Of a DNA stretch of 64,000 nucleotides, positions 16,526 to 26,319 are shown piece after piece (the stretch's first letter is position 1; every line of letters begins with the position of its first letter). The translations under genes and the position numbers were made by a program. The notes beneath the pieces were generated by a model, which made no database searches, was not told the origin of the DNA, and saw only the letters and a list, made by a program, of their open reading frames with translations. The DNA is from Ilyomonas sp965247435 (GTDB taxonomy: Bacteria; Bacteroidota; Bacteroidia; Chitinophagales; Chitinophagaceae). Location of the stretch: assembly GCA_965247435.1 (NCBI GenBank), contig OZ252019.1, forward strand, positions 806,001 to 870,000, written 5' to 3'.

Positions 16526-17275
16526 ATGCAACGTAACAAACCAACCGTACAGGATTACAGTGCTTATACGCCGGAAGACTTTCATGTGTGGAAGCTGCTC
16601 TACGACCGCCAGTTACCTTTTGTACAGGCCAATGCGAGCCGCTTATACCTCGATGCGCTGGATACAATTGGTTTTAACGCAGAAGAAATTCCGCATTTTG
16701 GCAAAACTTCGGCGCGGTTGCAGCAGCACACCGGCTGGCAGTTGATCGTTGTGCCCGAACTGGTGCCGCAAAAAGAATTCTTTGAAATGCTGACCAACAA
16801 AACATTTCCGGCAACCTGCTGGCTGCGTCTTTTAGAAGAGCTGGATTATATAGAAGAGCCGGATATGTTTCATGATGTGTTTGGACATGTGCCCCTGCTC
16901 GTCAATAGCGCGTATGCGGAGTTTCTGCAGAATTTTGGTAAGCTGGCCATGAAATGGATTGACACCCCGGATGCGATTGCTATCCTTGCGCGGGTGTATT
17001 GGTTTACCATTGAGTTTGGTTTGCTGCGCGAAGGGGGTCACAACAAGATATTCGGCGCCGGCATTATTTCTTCTATCGGCGAAACGCAGCATGTGTTTAA
17101 AAATGAGTCTGTAAAAGCGCCTTTCAACATCCGGGAAATGCTTGGCACAGAATACCGCATAGATACGTTGCAGCCGAAGTATTTTGTAATTGACTCCTTC
17201 GACCAGTTATGCAATGCCATCCCGCAGATAGACAAGCAATTAGAGAAAATTTTATCAATATCTATAACACAGTAA
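16526..17275 (+). CDS. phhA: phenylalanine 4-monooxygenase
   Basis: A 249-residue monomeric pterin-dependent hydroxylase converting phenylalanine to tyrosine with tetrahydrobiopterin and O2. The iron ligands are visible as His116 and His121 in FHDVFGHVPLL and Glu163 in YWFTIEFGLLREGG. Bacterial enzymes lack the regulatory ACT domain, consistent with this length. The next gene, three bases downstream, is the pterin recycling enzyme, so the two are translationally linked. Confidence 0.94.
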   Translation: MQRNKPTVQDYSAYTPEDFHVWKLLYDRQLPFVQANASRLYLDALDTIGFNAEEIPHFGKTSARLQQHTGWQLIVVPELVPQKEFFEMLTNKTFPATCWLRLLEELDYIEEPDMFHDVFGHVPLLVNSAYAEFLQNFGKLAMKWIDTPDAIAILARVYWFTIEFGLLREGGHNKIFGAGIISSIGETQHVFKNESVKAPFNIREMLGTEYRIDTLQPKYFVIDSFDQLCNAIPQIDKQLEKILSISITQ

Positions 17276-17278
17276 TCC

Positions 17279-17527
17279 ATGTGGCAGGAAACAAATAACG
17301 CGCTTTACAGGCAGTTCATGTTTAAAAATTTTTCAGAAGCTTTTGCTTTTATAACCCGCGTGGCCCTGCTTGCCGAAAAGCTGGACCACCATCCCTCCTG
17401 GAGTAATGTGTGGAATAAGGTAGAGATAACACTTACCACGCACGATGCCGGCAACACCATTACCGCTAAAGACCGGCAGTTGGCAGAAGAAATTGATTTT
17501 TTATTGGAAAAGGATAAAAAAGTATAA
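17279..17527 (+). CDS. phhB: 4a-hydroxytetrahydrobiopterin dehydratase
   Basis: An 82-residue pterin-4a-carbinolamine dehydratase that regenerates the hydroxylase cofactor. The active-site motif is seen as DHHPSWSNVWNKVEITLTTHD (two adjacent His at about residues 37-38, a later His in TTHD). It starts three bases after the phhA stop and completes the phenylalanine oxidation unit. Confidence 0.93.
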   Translation: MWQETNNALYRQFMFKNFSEAFAFITRVALLAEKLDHHPSWSNVWNKVEITLTTHDAGNTITAKDRQLAEEIDFLLEKDKKV

Positions 17528-17560
17528 AAAATATTTGCGGTAATAAAAAAAATCCTTCTT

Positions 17561-17578
17561 TTTGTGTAAACGATTGTT
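17561..17578 (+). promoter_or_regulatory. LacI-family operator, copy 1
   Basis: The sequence TTTGTGTAAACGATTGTT precedes the LacI-type regulator by eight bases. The same 18-mer with one change (C for T at position 5) precedes the GH127 gene. The core AAACGATT, centred on CG, is typical of LacI-family operators. This suggests autoregulation and coordinate control of the downstream carbohydrate genes. Confidence 0.65.
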
Positions 17579-17586
17579 TCTATAAA

Positions 17587-18627
17587 TTGCCAACACGGAT
17601 AACGATACAGGACCTTGCCGCCAAATTAAATATGACTGCCGCCACGGTATCGCGTGCCTTGAATGATCATCCGCGCATCAGTGCGGCAACGAAGAAAACG
17701 GTGCTGGCGCTTGCCGAAAGGATGAACTACCGGCGCAACCGCATTGCTTCGTCTTTACGCTCCGGCAAAACACACATCATTGGCGTGATCATACCCAGTG
17801 CGGAAATCAACTTTTTCGGCTCGGTGGTGCACGGCATCGAAAGCATTGCCAACACGAACGGCTACAATATCCTGCTTTACCAGAGCAACGAATCTGCCGC
17901 TTATGAGCGCAAAGCCGTTGAAACATTTATAGATGTGCACGTGGATGGCGTACTGGCATCCATTGCAAAAGACACACACGATATAGCGCACTATCTCGAT
18001 CTTAAAAGAAAAGGCATCCCGCTTGTTTTCTTCGACCGCAGCAAAGACATGGTAAACATCCCTTCGGTAGTCATTGACGATTGCAAAGGCGGCTGTATGG
18101 CTACAGAACACCTGCTGCAACAAGGTTACAGGCGGATAGCGCATATTTCAGGCCAGCAGCACCTGAAGATTTTCAAAGACCGGTTAAACGGCTACAAGGC
18201 GGCTTTACATGCAGCGGATATAGCAGTTGACGAGTCCTTGATTTACAGCGGAGATGTATCCATACAGGCAGGCAGGGATGCGATGCAATATTACTTTGGT
18301 TTGGCGCAGCCGCCGGATGGCATCTTTGCGGTGGAAGACTTTACGGCGCTGGGCGTTATAAAGGCGGCAAAGGAAATGAATATTGCCATACCGGGGCAGT
18401 TAGGGGTAATCGGTTTTGCCAATGAATCCTTCGATGAGCACATCACGCCCAGCCTGTCGTCTATGGATCAGCAGACAGTGCTCATGGGCAAAGAAGCGTT
18501 TAAACTATTGCTTGACCTGATTTATAAAAAAGAAGAACACTTGTTGAAGACGATAAACGTAATACTCGATCCGGTGGCCTGCTACAGGCAGTCATCCCTA
18601 AGACCAGTACCAGCAGGAAAAAACTGA
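17587..18627 (+). CDS. LacI-family transcriptional regulator
   Basis: A 346-residue regulator starting at a TTG codon. Residues 5-57 are the LacI helix-turn-helix and hinge (ITIQDLAAKLNMTAATVSRALN). Residues 62-340 are a periplasmic-binding-like sugar-sensor domain (HIIGVIIPSAEINFFGSVVHG, GIFAVEDFTALGVIKAAKEM). It is the first gene of polysaccharide utilisation locus 1 and has its own operator copy just upstream. The effector is unknown; arabinose- or galactose-containing oligosaccharides are guesses from the neighbouring enzymes. Confidence 0.9.
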   Translation: MPTRITIQDLAAKLNMTAATVSRALNDHPRISAATKKTVLALAERMNYRRNRIASSLRSGKTHIIGVIIPSAEINFFGSVVHGIESIANTNGYNILLYQSNESAAYERKAVETFIDVHVDGVLASIAKDTHDIAHYLDLKRKGIPLVFFDRSKDMVNIPSVVIDDCKGGCMATEHLLQQGYRRIAHISGQQHLKIFKDRLNGYKAALHAADIAVDESLIYSGDVSIQAGRDAMQYYFGLAQPPDGIFAVEDFTALGVIKAAKEMNIAIPGQLGVIGFANESFDEHITPSLSSMDQQTVLMGKEAFKLLLDLIYKKEEHLLKTINVILDPVACYRQSSLRPVPAGKN

Positions 18628-18640
18628 TTTTCAGGCCTTT

Positions 18641-18658
18641 TTTGCGTAAACGATTGTT
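18641..18658 (+). promoter_or_regulatory. LacI-family operator, copy 2
   Basis: TTTGCGTAAACGATTGTT lies 16 bases before the GH127 start and matches the site upstream of the lacI-type gene at 17 of 18 positions. The preceding TTTTTT run is also shared, so promoter and operator together may be duplicated. Confidence 0.65.
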
Positions 18659-18674
18659 CAATTGCTAATAACCT

Positions 18675-20750
18675 ATGTTTAAAAATAGAACTATACCATT
18701 TGCCTTACTATTTTTTATCCTGTTTTCGGGCTGGTCAGAAACAGGTACAACCATTATAGCTTCCGTTGACCGGCCTGCAACCACCATAGCCAATCACTTT
18801 TACAGGGGCAACAGAGCGCCATTACAGCCGCTCTGTTTTATCAAGCTTTCGGCAGGCGCTATACAACCTGCAGGCTGGGTAAGAAAATATCTTGAGCTGC
18901 AGCGGGATGGCCTGACTGGCCATTTAGGAGAGATAAGCGCCTGGCTGGATAAAAAAAATAATGCCTGGTACAGCGGCAATGGCACCGGCGAGCGGGGCTG
19001 GGAAGAAGTGCCCTACTGGCTGAAAGGCTATGGCGACTTAGGTTATGTGCTGCACGACACCACCATCATCAGCGAAACAAAAAGGTGGCTGGACAAAGCC
19101 TTTCAAAGCCAGCAGCCAAACGGCTACTTCGGACCTGCTATTGTAGAAACAGCGCACCAGGATAACAAAGGCAAAACACCGGACCTGTGGCCCAATATGC
19201 TGATGCTCTGGTGCATGCAATCGTACTACGAATACAGCGGCGATAAAAGAGTACTTTCCTTTATGGATAACTACTTTGCCTGGGAAGCCCAACTGCCGGA
19301 CGATCAACTATTAGAAATATACTGGGAAAACAGCCGCGGCGGCGATAACCTGTACAGCATTTACTGGCTCTACAATATTACCGGCAGGAAAGGGCTGCTG
19401 GACTTAGCCACTAAAATACACCGCAATACTGCCAACTGGATGCAGGATAACAACCTTCCCAACTGGCATAATGTAAACATCGCTCAATGCTTTCGCGAGC
19501 CGGCTACTTACTTCATGCAAACAAAGAATGCTGCCCACCTGCAGGCTACCTACAACGATTTTAACCTCGTAAGGAAATTGTATGGACAAGTACCCGGCGG
19601 TATGTTTGGCGCCGATGAAAATGCACGTCCCGGATTCGCCGATCCGCGGCAGGCGGTAGAAACCTGCGGCATGGTAGAACAGATGGCAAGCGATGAAATT
19701 TTAAGTGGTATTACCGGCGACCCGATGTGGATGGAGAACTGCGAAGCGGTAGCTTTCAATACCTATCCTGCGGCGGTGATGCCCGACTTTAAAGGACTGC
19801 GCTATCTCACTGCGCCCAACATGGTAGTGAGTGATAGCAAGAACCATAGTCCCGGCATACAGAACGATGGCCCGTTTTTAATGATGAATCCGTTCAGCAG
19901 CCGCTGCTGCCAGCACAACCATGCGCAGGGCTGGCCTTATTATGCAGAGCACCTGTTTATGGCTTCGCCTGATAACGGCATAGCGGCCATGCTCTACAGC
20001 GCAGCTACCGCTACTGCAAAGGTTGGCAATGGCAGTGCGGTAACACTTAAAGAAGAAACGCACTACCCGTTTGATGAAAAAATAAAGATTACTGTTATAA
20101 CACCGAAGCCAAATCAATTTCCGCTTTACCTGCGCATTCCTTCCTGGTGCGAAGCGGCAAAATTGTACATCAATGGTAAACTGCAAAAGGATGTAAACAA
20201 TCCCGGCACTTACACACGTATAGAAAGAACCTGGAACAGGAATGATGTGGTTGAACTGGAACTTCCCATGCACATAAAAGTAAAGGAATGGACGGCTAAC
20301 AAAAACAGCATCAGTGTTAATTATGGTCCGCTTACCTACTCACTGCTGATAAAGGAAGACTACAAAAAAATGGATAGTAAAGCCTCCGCTATCGGCGACA
20401 GCAAATGGCAGGCCGGTGCCGATGAGAGTAAATGGCCTTCTTACGAAATTTATCCCGGCAGCAACTGGAATTACGGGCTCGTGATAAACAAAGACACAGC
20501 CGCTTCTTTTGAAGTAATAAAGAAAGCCTGGCCGGCAAACGATTTCCCTTTTACCCAGCAAGCGGTACCCATAGCAATAAAGGCGAAAGGCAAACAGATA
20601 ACACAATGGACAATTGATAAATATGGCTTGTGCGATACATTGCCGGAAAGCCCGGTACTTACTGCTACGCAGGAAGAAAACATTACGCTGATACCAATGG
20701 GCGCTGCACGATTGCGCATCTCGGCATTCCCGGTGGTGAAAGACCGATAA
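18675..20750 (+). CDS. GH127-type beta-L-arabinofuranosidase
   Basis: A 691-residue secreted glycosidase of the GH127 (formerly DUF1680) family. The N-terminal ~30 residues are hydrophobic and probably a signal peptide. The family catalytic/metal residues are in place: Glu329 and Cys331 in VETCGMVEQM, and the Cys pair 411-412 in SRCCQHNH. Family members release beta-L-arabinofuranose with a Zn-bound cysteine nucleophile. The preceding operator and following GH5-like gene mark it as first enzyme of the locus. Confidence 0.88.
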   Translation: MFKNRTIPFALLFFILFSGWSETGTTIIASVDRPATTIANHFYRGNRAPLQPLCFIKLSAGAIQPAGWVRKYLELQRDGLTGHLGEISAWLDKKNNAWYSGNGTGERGWEEVPYWLKGYGDLGYVLHDTTIISETKRWLDKAFQSQQPNGYFGPAIVETAHQDNKGKTPDLWPNMLMLWCMQSYYEYSGDKRVLSFMDNYFAWEAQLPDDQLLEIYWENSRGGDNLYSIYWLYNITGRKGLLDLATKIHRNTANWMQDNNLPNWHNVNIAQCFREPATYFMQTKNAAHLQATYNDFNLVRKLYGQVPGGMFGADENARPGFADPRQAVETCGMVEQMASDEILSGITGDPMWMENCEAVAFNTYPAAVMPDFKGLRYLTAPNMVVSDSKNHSPGIQNDGPFLMMNPFSSRCCQHNHAQGWPYYAEHLFMASPDNGIAAMLYSAATATAKVGNGSAVTLKEETHYPFDEKIKITVITPKPNQFPLYLRIPSWCEAAKLYINGKLQKDVNNPGTYTRIERTWNRNDVVELELPMHIKVKEWTANKNSISVNYGPLTYSLLIKEDYKKMDSKASAIGDSKWQAGADESKWPSYEIYPGSNWNYGLVINKDTAASFEVIKKAWPANDFPFTQQAVPIAIKAKGKQITQWTIDKYGLCDTLPESPVLTATQEENITLIPMGAARLRISAFPVVKDR

Positions 20751-20759
20751 TTTCTACAA

Positions 20760-20775
20760 TAACCTGCCGGCAGGT
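20760..20775. repeat. 16-bp perfect palindrome
   Basis: AACCTGCCGGCAGGTT is perfectly self-complementary and followed by TAAATAAAAA. It lies ten bases after the GH127 stop. With no loop it is a poor RNA hairpin, so it may be an operator-like site or part of a weak terminator before the GH5-like gene. Confidence 0.4.
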
Positions 20776-20859
20776 TTAAATAAAAATGAGGCAAATAAAC
20801 AAGATATCTGAACATAGTTAAATAGCAAACTCGATACATCTAAAAAAAATCAACACCGA

Positions 20860-21918
20860 ATGAAGAAAATATTTGTAAGCCTGTTACTTGTTGTAACACT
20901 TGTCCAGTCATTTGCACAATTAGCCCGTCCCGTCTGGACAAAAGAAAAAGCCAACGAATGGTACAGTACCAAAGGCTGGCTGCGGGGCTCCGATTTTATA
21001 CCCAGTACCGCCATCAACCAGTTGGAGATGTGGCAGGCTGAAACCTTTGATACCGCTGCAATTGATCGCGAACTGGGCTATGCAGCATCTATTGGATTAA
21101 ACTGCATGCGGGTATTTCTGCACCACGTAGCCTGGCAGCAGGATCCGCAGGGATTTAAAGGCAGGATGGATAAATATTTATCCATTGCCGACCACCACCA
21201 CATCACTACCATGTTTGTGTTTTTTGATGACTGCTGGAATGAAAGCTATCACGCCGGTATGCAGCCTGCACCCAAGACCGGCATTCACAATTCCGGCTGG
21301 ATCAGAGACCCGGGAAAGCCGTATTATGAGGAGCCTAAACTGACAGATACACTTGAAATGTATGTAAAAGATGTGTTGGCAACTTTTAAGGCAGACAACC
21401 GCATTCTGTTGTGGGATTTATACAATGAACCCGGAAACTCAGGCTATGGCATTAAAAGCCTGCCATTACTGCAAAAAGCATTTATGTGGGGCCGGCAAAT
21501 CAATCCTTCCCAGCCGCTTTCCGCTGGTATCTGGACTACAGATTTACAGGAACTGAATACCTATCAATTGGCTAATGCTGATGTGATTACTTACCACGAT
21601 TACAACCCGGTTAATGTACATCAGCATACCATTGATACATTAAGAAAATATGGCCGCCCGCTGCTGTGCACCGAGTATATGGCGCGCCCGCGCAACAGCA
21701 CGTTTGCTACCGTAATGCCGATGCTGAAAAAAGAAAAGGTGGCTGCCATCAATTGGGGGTTGGTTGCCGGCAAGACCAACACGATGTATGCCTGGGATGC
21801 GCCGATGCCAGGCGGAGAAGAGCCGAAGCTTTGGTTTCATGAAATCTTCCGCAAAGACGGCACGCCATACAAGGAAGAAGAAGTATCCCTGATAAAGTTT
21901 TTAACTGCCAAACAATAA
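20860..21918 (+). CDS. GH5/cellulase-like secreted glycosidase
   Basis: A 352-residue protein with a clear signal peptide (about residues 1-19, ending SFA-Q). The body is a clan GH-A (beta/alpha)8 barrel: acid/base Glu in LLWDLYNEPGN (about residue 190) and nucleophile candidate Glu in LLCTEYMARP (about 270). Such proteins are often called cellulase-family or 1,4-beta-xylanase, but the true substrate is uncertain. It is followed five bases later by galactokinase in the same operon. Confidence 0.8.
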   Translation: MKKIFVSLLLVVTLVQSFAQLARPVWTKEKANEWYSTKGWLRGSDFIPSTAINQLEMWQAETFDTAAIDRELGYAASIGLNCMRVFLHHVAWQQDPQGFKGRMDKYLSIADHHHITTMFVFFDDCWNESYHAGMQPAPKTGIHNSGWIRDPGKPYYEEPKLTDTLEMYVKDVLATFKADNRILLWDLYNEPGNSGYGIKSLPLLQKAFMWGRQINPSQPLSAGIWTTDLQELNTYQLANADVITYHDYNPVNVHQHTIDTLRKYGRPLLCTEYMARPRNSTFATVMPMLKKEKVAAINWGLVAGKTNTMYAWDAPMPGGEEPKLWFHEIFRKDGTPYKEEEVSLIKFLTAKQ

Positions 21919-21923
21919 AGAAG

Positions 21924-23102
21924 ATGCCAACGGTTGCTGCCTTTGCCGATAAAATGATCACTGGGAAACTGCAGGAGTTTATGGGGGAACATACCATCGT
22001 GGTACGCTCGCCGGGCAGGATCAACCTCATCGGGGAACATACGGACTACAATGAAGGCTTCGTGCTGCCCGCGGCCATAGACAAAGCCGCTTACCTGGCC
22101 TTAACGCCGAGAGCAGACGACCGGATCAATCTTTACTCCATTGACCTGAAAGACAGCTACAGCGGCAATATCAGCGGCTTTGTAAGAACCGAAGACAGGT
22201 CGTGGCCCAACTATATCCTCGGCGTGGCCGACCAGTTCCGCCGGCGGGGCCAACTGACTAACGGCTTCGATGCGGCGCTTACGGCCGATGTGCCCATCGG
22301 CGCCGGCCTGTCTTCTTCTGCTGCCGTTGAAAACGCAGTAGCGATGGCGCTGAACAAGATGCTCGATACCGGCTACGACAAGCTGGCGATGGTCAGGATG
22401 TCGCAGGAGGCCGAGCATACCTATCCGCGCCTGATGTGCGGCATCATGGACATGTTTGCCAGCATGATGGGCAGGAAGAACAATGTTATAAAGCTCGACT
22501 GCCGCTCGCTGGAGTATGCGTATGAGCCGTTTGATATGGAAGGCTTTAAGATTGTGCTGATAGACACCAATGTAAAGCATTCACTGAACGAATCGGGTTA
22601 TAACAACCGGCGGGAGCAGTGCGAGCAGGGCGTAGCTATGGTAAAGCAGCACCATCCGCAGGTGAGCACGCTGCGCGATGTAACGATGGAGATGCTGCGG
22701 AAGTATGTGCAGCCGTTGGATGCACTTATCTACAAACGCTGCAGCTATGTACTGGAAGAAAACGAGCGTTTGCTGGTTGCCTGTCAGCATTTGGAAAAGG
22801 GCGACATGCAGGCGTTTGGTAAAAAGATGTACGAATCGCATGAGGGCTTAAGCCGGAAGTACGAAGTAAGCTGCGCCGAACTGGATTTTTTAGTAGCGCA
22901 GGTAAAGGGCAATCCGGCGGTATTGGGCGCAAGAATGATGGGCGGCGGCTTTGGCGGCTGCACCATCAACCTGGTGAAGGACGAAGCCGTGGATGCGCTG
23001 GTAGCAGGGGTAACGGCAGCTTATCGTACCGCCATGCACCTCGAAGCTAAAGCCTACATCACCAACATCGAAGACGGAACCGCTATAGTATTCGGCCATT
23101 GA
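21924..23102 (+). CDS. galK: galactokinase
   Basis: A 392-residue GHMP kinase phosphorylating galactose at C1 in the cytoplasm. The galactokinase signature GRINLIGEHTDYNEGFVLPAA (about residues 32-52), the ATP-binding PIGAGLSSSAAVE and the C-terminal GGGFGGCTINLV are all present. It lies in the middle of a surface polysaccharide locus, which implies that galactose is one released sugar and supports an arabinogalactan- or pectin-type substrate. Confidence 0.94.
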   Translation: MPTVAAFADKMITGKLQEFMGEHTIVVRSPGRINLIGEHTDYNEGFVLPAAIDKAAYLALTPRADDRINLYSIDLKDSYSGNISGFVRTEDRSWPNYILGVADQFRRRGQLTNGFDAALTADVPIGAGLSSSAAVENAVAMALNKMLDTGYDKLAMVRMSQEAEHTYPRLMCGIMDMFASMMGRKNNVIKLDCRSLEYAYEPFDMEGFKIVLIDTNVKHSLNESGYNNRREQCEQGVAMVKQHHPQVSTLRDVTMEMLRKYVQPLDALIYKRCSYVLEENERLLVACQHLEKGDMQAFGKKMYESHEGLSRKYEVSCAELDFLVAQVKGNPAVLGARMMGGGFGGCTINLVKDEAVDALVAGVTAAYRTAMHLEAKAYITNIEDGTAIVFGH

Positions 23103-23156
23103 TTCAATAAAAATTATCTATTCAAACATTTTTATTCTTTATTTAAAACGCTAATT

Positions 23157-26100
23157 ATGAATTATTACTTACCCAACAAAAAGATGCCGGTAGAGAACAG
23201 GAACGTTCTCTGGGCATCCGTTGCTAAGCCTGTATTGTTATTAACGGGTTTCCTGCTCCTGTGCCTTTCTATTTTTGCACAGCAAAAAACAGTCACGGGC
23301 ACTGTTACGGGCAACAACAATCAGCCCCTGCCGGGTGTATCTATTCTAATACAGAGCACCGCAAGGGGAACCTCAACCGACAATTCGGGAAGGTTCACCA
23401 TTGCGGCCGCCTTGGGTGAAGTGCTGCTCTTTCGTTCTATCGGCTACCAGGACCAAACAGTAACCGTTGGCGACCAGACCAACCTGACTATCGCGATGGT
23501 AAACAAAACCGACACTACCTTAAATGATGTAGTGGTAATTGGCTACCAGACAGTAAGAAGGCGGGATTTAACGGGTGCTACCGCAGTTGTAAACACAGAG
23601 AATACGGGTAAAATTGTTGCTGCCTCTGTTGGCGAGCAATTGCAAGGTTCCGTTCCGGGCGTTACGGTGCGAAATTCAGGAAGTCCGGGCGGCGCACCCG
23701 CCATCGAAATCCGCGGCGTGGCTTCTTTTGCCGATGCCAATCCATTGTATGTAATTGACGGTATGATTGCCGATGCCAACTCTACCGTAAACACAGATGA
23801 TATTGCTACCATACAGGTGTTGAAAGATGCTTCGGCAGCCGCTATTTACGGCTCGCGTGCAGGCAATGGTGTCATCATTATTACAACGAAGAAAGGAAGG
23901 TCGGGACCAACCCGCATTAACTTCTCAGCCAAGTACGGCACTCAGCAAATACCTAAAACCTGGGATGTAATGGATGCTTCGCAATATATACAAACGGTAA
24001 GGACACAATATGCCAATACCGATCCCAATCTTGCTATACCTGTTGGCATTGCGAATGCCACCGGCAGTATTAATACCGATTGGCAGGATGCTTTTGAACG
24101 TATGGGCAATACGCAGGATTACAACCTGGGTGTCTCCGGCGGCTCTCAGTATGGCAGCTATTTAATTTCGGGCAGCTATTTTAAAAACCAGGGCGTTTTG
24201 ATTGGTAACAACTTTGAGCGCGCCAGCCTGCGCATTAATACCGAAGCCCGTAAAGGTCGTTTAACGGTTGGTGAGAATATATTACTTAGCAATACTGATG
24301 GTAACAACCCCGGCAGCGGCATTAACGCGTTTTATGAAGGCGCTACGTCGTCACCCCTTATCGCAGTAAAAAGCCCGGATTACATTAATGGTGTGAGCAA
24401 CCCGCAGGGTTGGGGCTTTGGCAGCAACGACATCCCGAATTACTCGGTGAATTATGCGGCCGTGGCCGCATTGAATCCGCAGCATTATAACTTCTCTAAA
24501 ATTGTAGGTAACGGCTATGCTGACTTTAAATTTACCGACTGGCTTTCTTACCGTTTCAATGGTGGCGTAGAAGCTTCCTTTGATTATGGTTCAGAGCAAC
24601 GCTATTCAGGTATCTATCGCTATAACAGTGATTTGCCGGCAACCCGTGCCAGCAACAATCGTTCTACCTTTACCAATTTTTTGCTGGAGCATACTTTAAA
24701 CTTCAATAAAACCTTCGGCGACCATGCAGTAAATGGCGTGGTTGGTTATTCGTACCAGCAGCAAAAGCTGGAATACACCGACGCCAGCCGTTTGGATTTG
24801 GTTACCGTTGGCGACCAAACATTCACTACCATCTCGTCTGCTACCGGCGTTTCCAATGCAGATGGCGGCACAGCTACCTTATATCGTCTCGAAGGTTATT
24901 TAGGCCGCATAAACTATTCGTATAAAGACCGCTACCTGTTTACAGCGTCTGGCCGGATAGACAGGGATTCACGCTTTGGAGCCAACTACCGCACGGGCAA
25001 TTTTTACGCATTAGCGGGTTCCTGGAGAATTAGTAAAGAATCATTCTTTAAATCAAACACAATTAATGATTTAAAAATTCGCGGCTCTTACGGGCAATTA
25101 GGTATCAGCAGTGCGCTGGGTATCTTGAGCGGTTCCTTCCCTACAGTGAATTATATCAATCAAAATCAGCGTGCTGTTTATGGTATAGGCCAAACCCCTA
25201 TCGTGGGTGAATCGCAGGCTGTTATCAGCAACCCAAACCTTCGCTGGGAACAGCGCAATGAAACCGATCTTGGTGTAGATGCAGCTATTCTGAACAATCG
25301 TATTATAGTAACGGCGGATGTATATAATAATCTGTCGAAGGGTGTACTGGTAAATGTGCCGCTGCCATTTTTTCTGGGGAATGACAATGGGGGTTATAAT
25401 ACAGTACTGCTTGAAAATGCAGCCTCTATCCGCAACCGTGGCATTGAGCTGAGTATTACTTACAAAAGCATCAGCCGCCCCTTTACCTGGGATATCTCTG
25501 TTAACGGAACTACCATTCAAAACCGGGTGATAAGCGTAGGGCAGGGTGCAGGCATCAACTATATTGAAGCCGCTTCTTTCTCCCGTTCAGAAATAGGGCA
25601 CGCCATGTCTTCATGGTACGTTATTCAAACAAACGGGCTGTTTCAATCGCAGGAACAAGCAGATGCCTACGTAGATAAGAACGGCAATAAAATTCAACCC
25701 AATGCCAGAGCGGGCGACATCAAATTTATTGATCAGAACGGCGACGGACAAATCAACAATGATGACCGCGTACTAAAAGGCTCGCCCTGGCCAACGTTTC
25801 AGGGTGGTCTTCAGTTTAACGGCAACTACAAAGGTTTTTCCATCAATATCCAGCTTGTAAGTGTGCTGGGTTATAAAATTTATGATGATGTGCGCCGCGT
25901 GCTGGACAGCTATGGCAACCTGAGCAATTTCCGTAAGGATATCAATCCGTGGACACCCTCTAACACCCATACATCCGACCCACGGCTGGGTTTGATAACC
26001 GTTCCAGGTATTAATGAAAACAACCGTTTAGAAAGTGACCGCTGGTTGGAGAACGGTTCTTATTTCAGACTTCGAAACGTAGAGCTGGCTTATGTTCTGC

Positions 26101-26294
26101 CAAAGCAACTACTAAAGAGTTTCGGCTTTACCAATACCCGTGTTTTTGCCAGCGGACAAAACCTGGTTACCGTTACCAAATATAAGGGCTTAGACCCCGA
26201 TGTTACCGGCGCAGGTATCAACCTTCGCGGTTTAGACAATGGCAACTGGCCCTCGAGTCGCATTATCTCTTTTGGCATTACCGGAGATTTTTAA
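23157..26294 (+). CDS. SusC/RagA TonB-dependent glycan transporter
   Basis: A 1045-residue outer-membrane TonB-dependent transporter. There is a signal peptide within the first ~42 residues (ending FAQQ), a carboxypeptidase-like regulatory domain (VTGTVTGNNNQPLPGVS), a TonB-box-like VVVIGYQT, a plug (LYVIDGMIAD, AAIYGSRAGNGVIIITTKKG) and a beta-barrel to the C-terminal Phe. With the SusD partner 25 bases downstream it imports oligosaccharides for the locus. Confidence 0.95.
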   Translation: MNYYLPNKKMPVENRNVLWASVAKPVLLLTGFLLLCLSIFAQQKTVTGTVTGNNNQPLPGVSILIQSTARGTSTDNSGRFTIAAALGEVLLFRSIGYQDQTVTVGDQTNLTIAMVNKTDTTLNDVVVIGYQTVRRRDLTGATAVVNTENTGKIVAASVGEQLQGSVPGVTVRNSGSPGGAPAIEIRGVASFADANPLYVIDGMIADANSTVNTDDIATIQVLKDASAAAIYGSRAGNGVIIITTKKGRSGPTRINFSAKYGTQQIPKTWDVMDASQYIQTVRTQYANTDPNLAIPVGIANATGSINTDWQDAFERMGNTQDYNLGVSGGSQYGSYLISGSYFKNQGVLIGNNFERASLRINTEARKGRLTVGENILLSNTDGNNPGSGINAFYEGATSSPLIAVKSPDYINGVSNPQGWGFGSNDIPNYSVNYAAVAALNPQHYNFSKIVGNGYADFKFTDWLSYRFNGGVEASFDYGSEQRYSGIYRYNSDLPATRASNNRSTFTNFLLEHTLNFNKTFGDHAVNGVVGYSYQQQKLEYTDASRLDLVTVGDQTFTTISSATGVSNADGGTATLYRLEGYLGRINYSYKDRYLFTASGRIDRDSRFGANYRTGNFYALAGSWRISKESFFKSNTINDLKIRGSYGQLGISSALGILSGSFPTVNYINQNQRAVYGIGQTPIVGESQAVISNPNLRWEQRNETDLGVDAAILNNRIIVTADVYNNLSKGVLVNVPLPFFLGNDNGGYNTVLLENAASIRNRGIELSITYKSISRPFTWDISVNGTTIQNRVISVGQGAGINYIEAASFSRSEIGHAMSSWYVIQTNGLFQSQEQADAYVDKNGNKIQPNARAGDIKFIDQNGDGQINNDDRVLKGSPWPTFQGGLQFNGNYKGFSINIQLVSVLGYKIYDDVRRVLDSYGNLSNFRKDINPWTPSNTHTSDPRLGLITVPGINENNRLESDRWLENGSYFRLRNVELAYVLPKQLLKSFGFTNTRVFASGQNLVTVTKYKGLDPDVTGAGINLRGLDNGNWPSSRIISFGITGDF

Positions 26295-26319
26295 TCCTCA
26301 TTATTTAAAGCGAATTATT

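Noticed and set aside
22101..22580. 159-codon minus-strand frame inside galK
   Set aside because: Antisense shadow caused by GC-rich third positions of the galactokinase gene.
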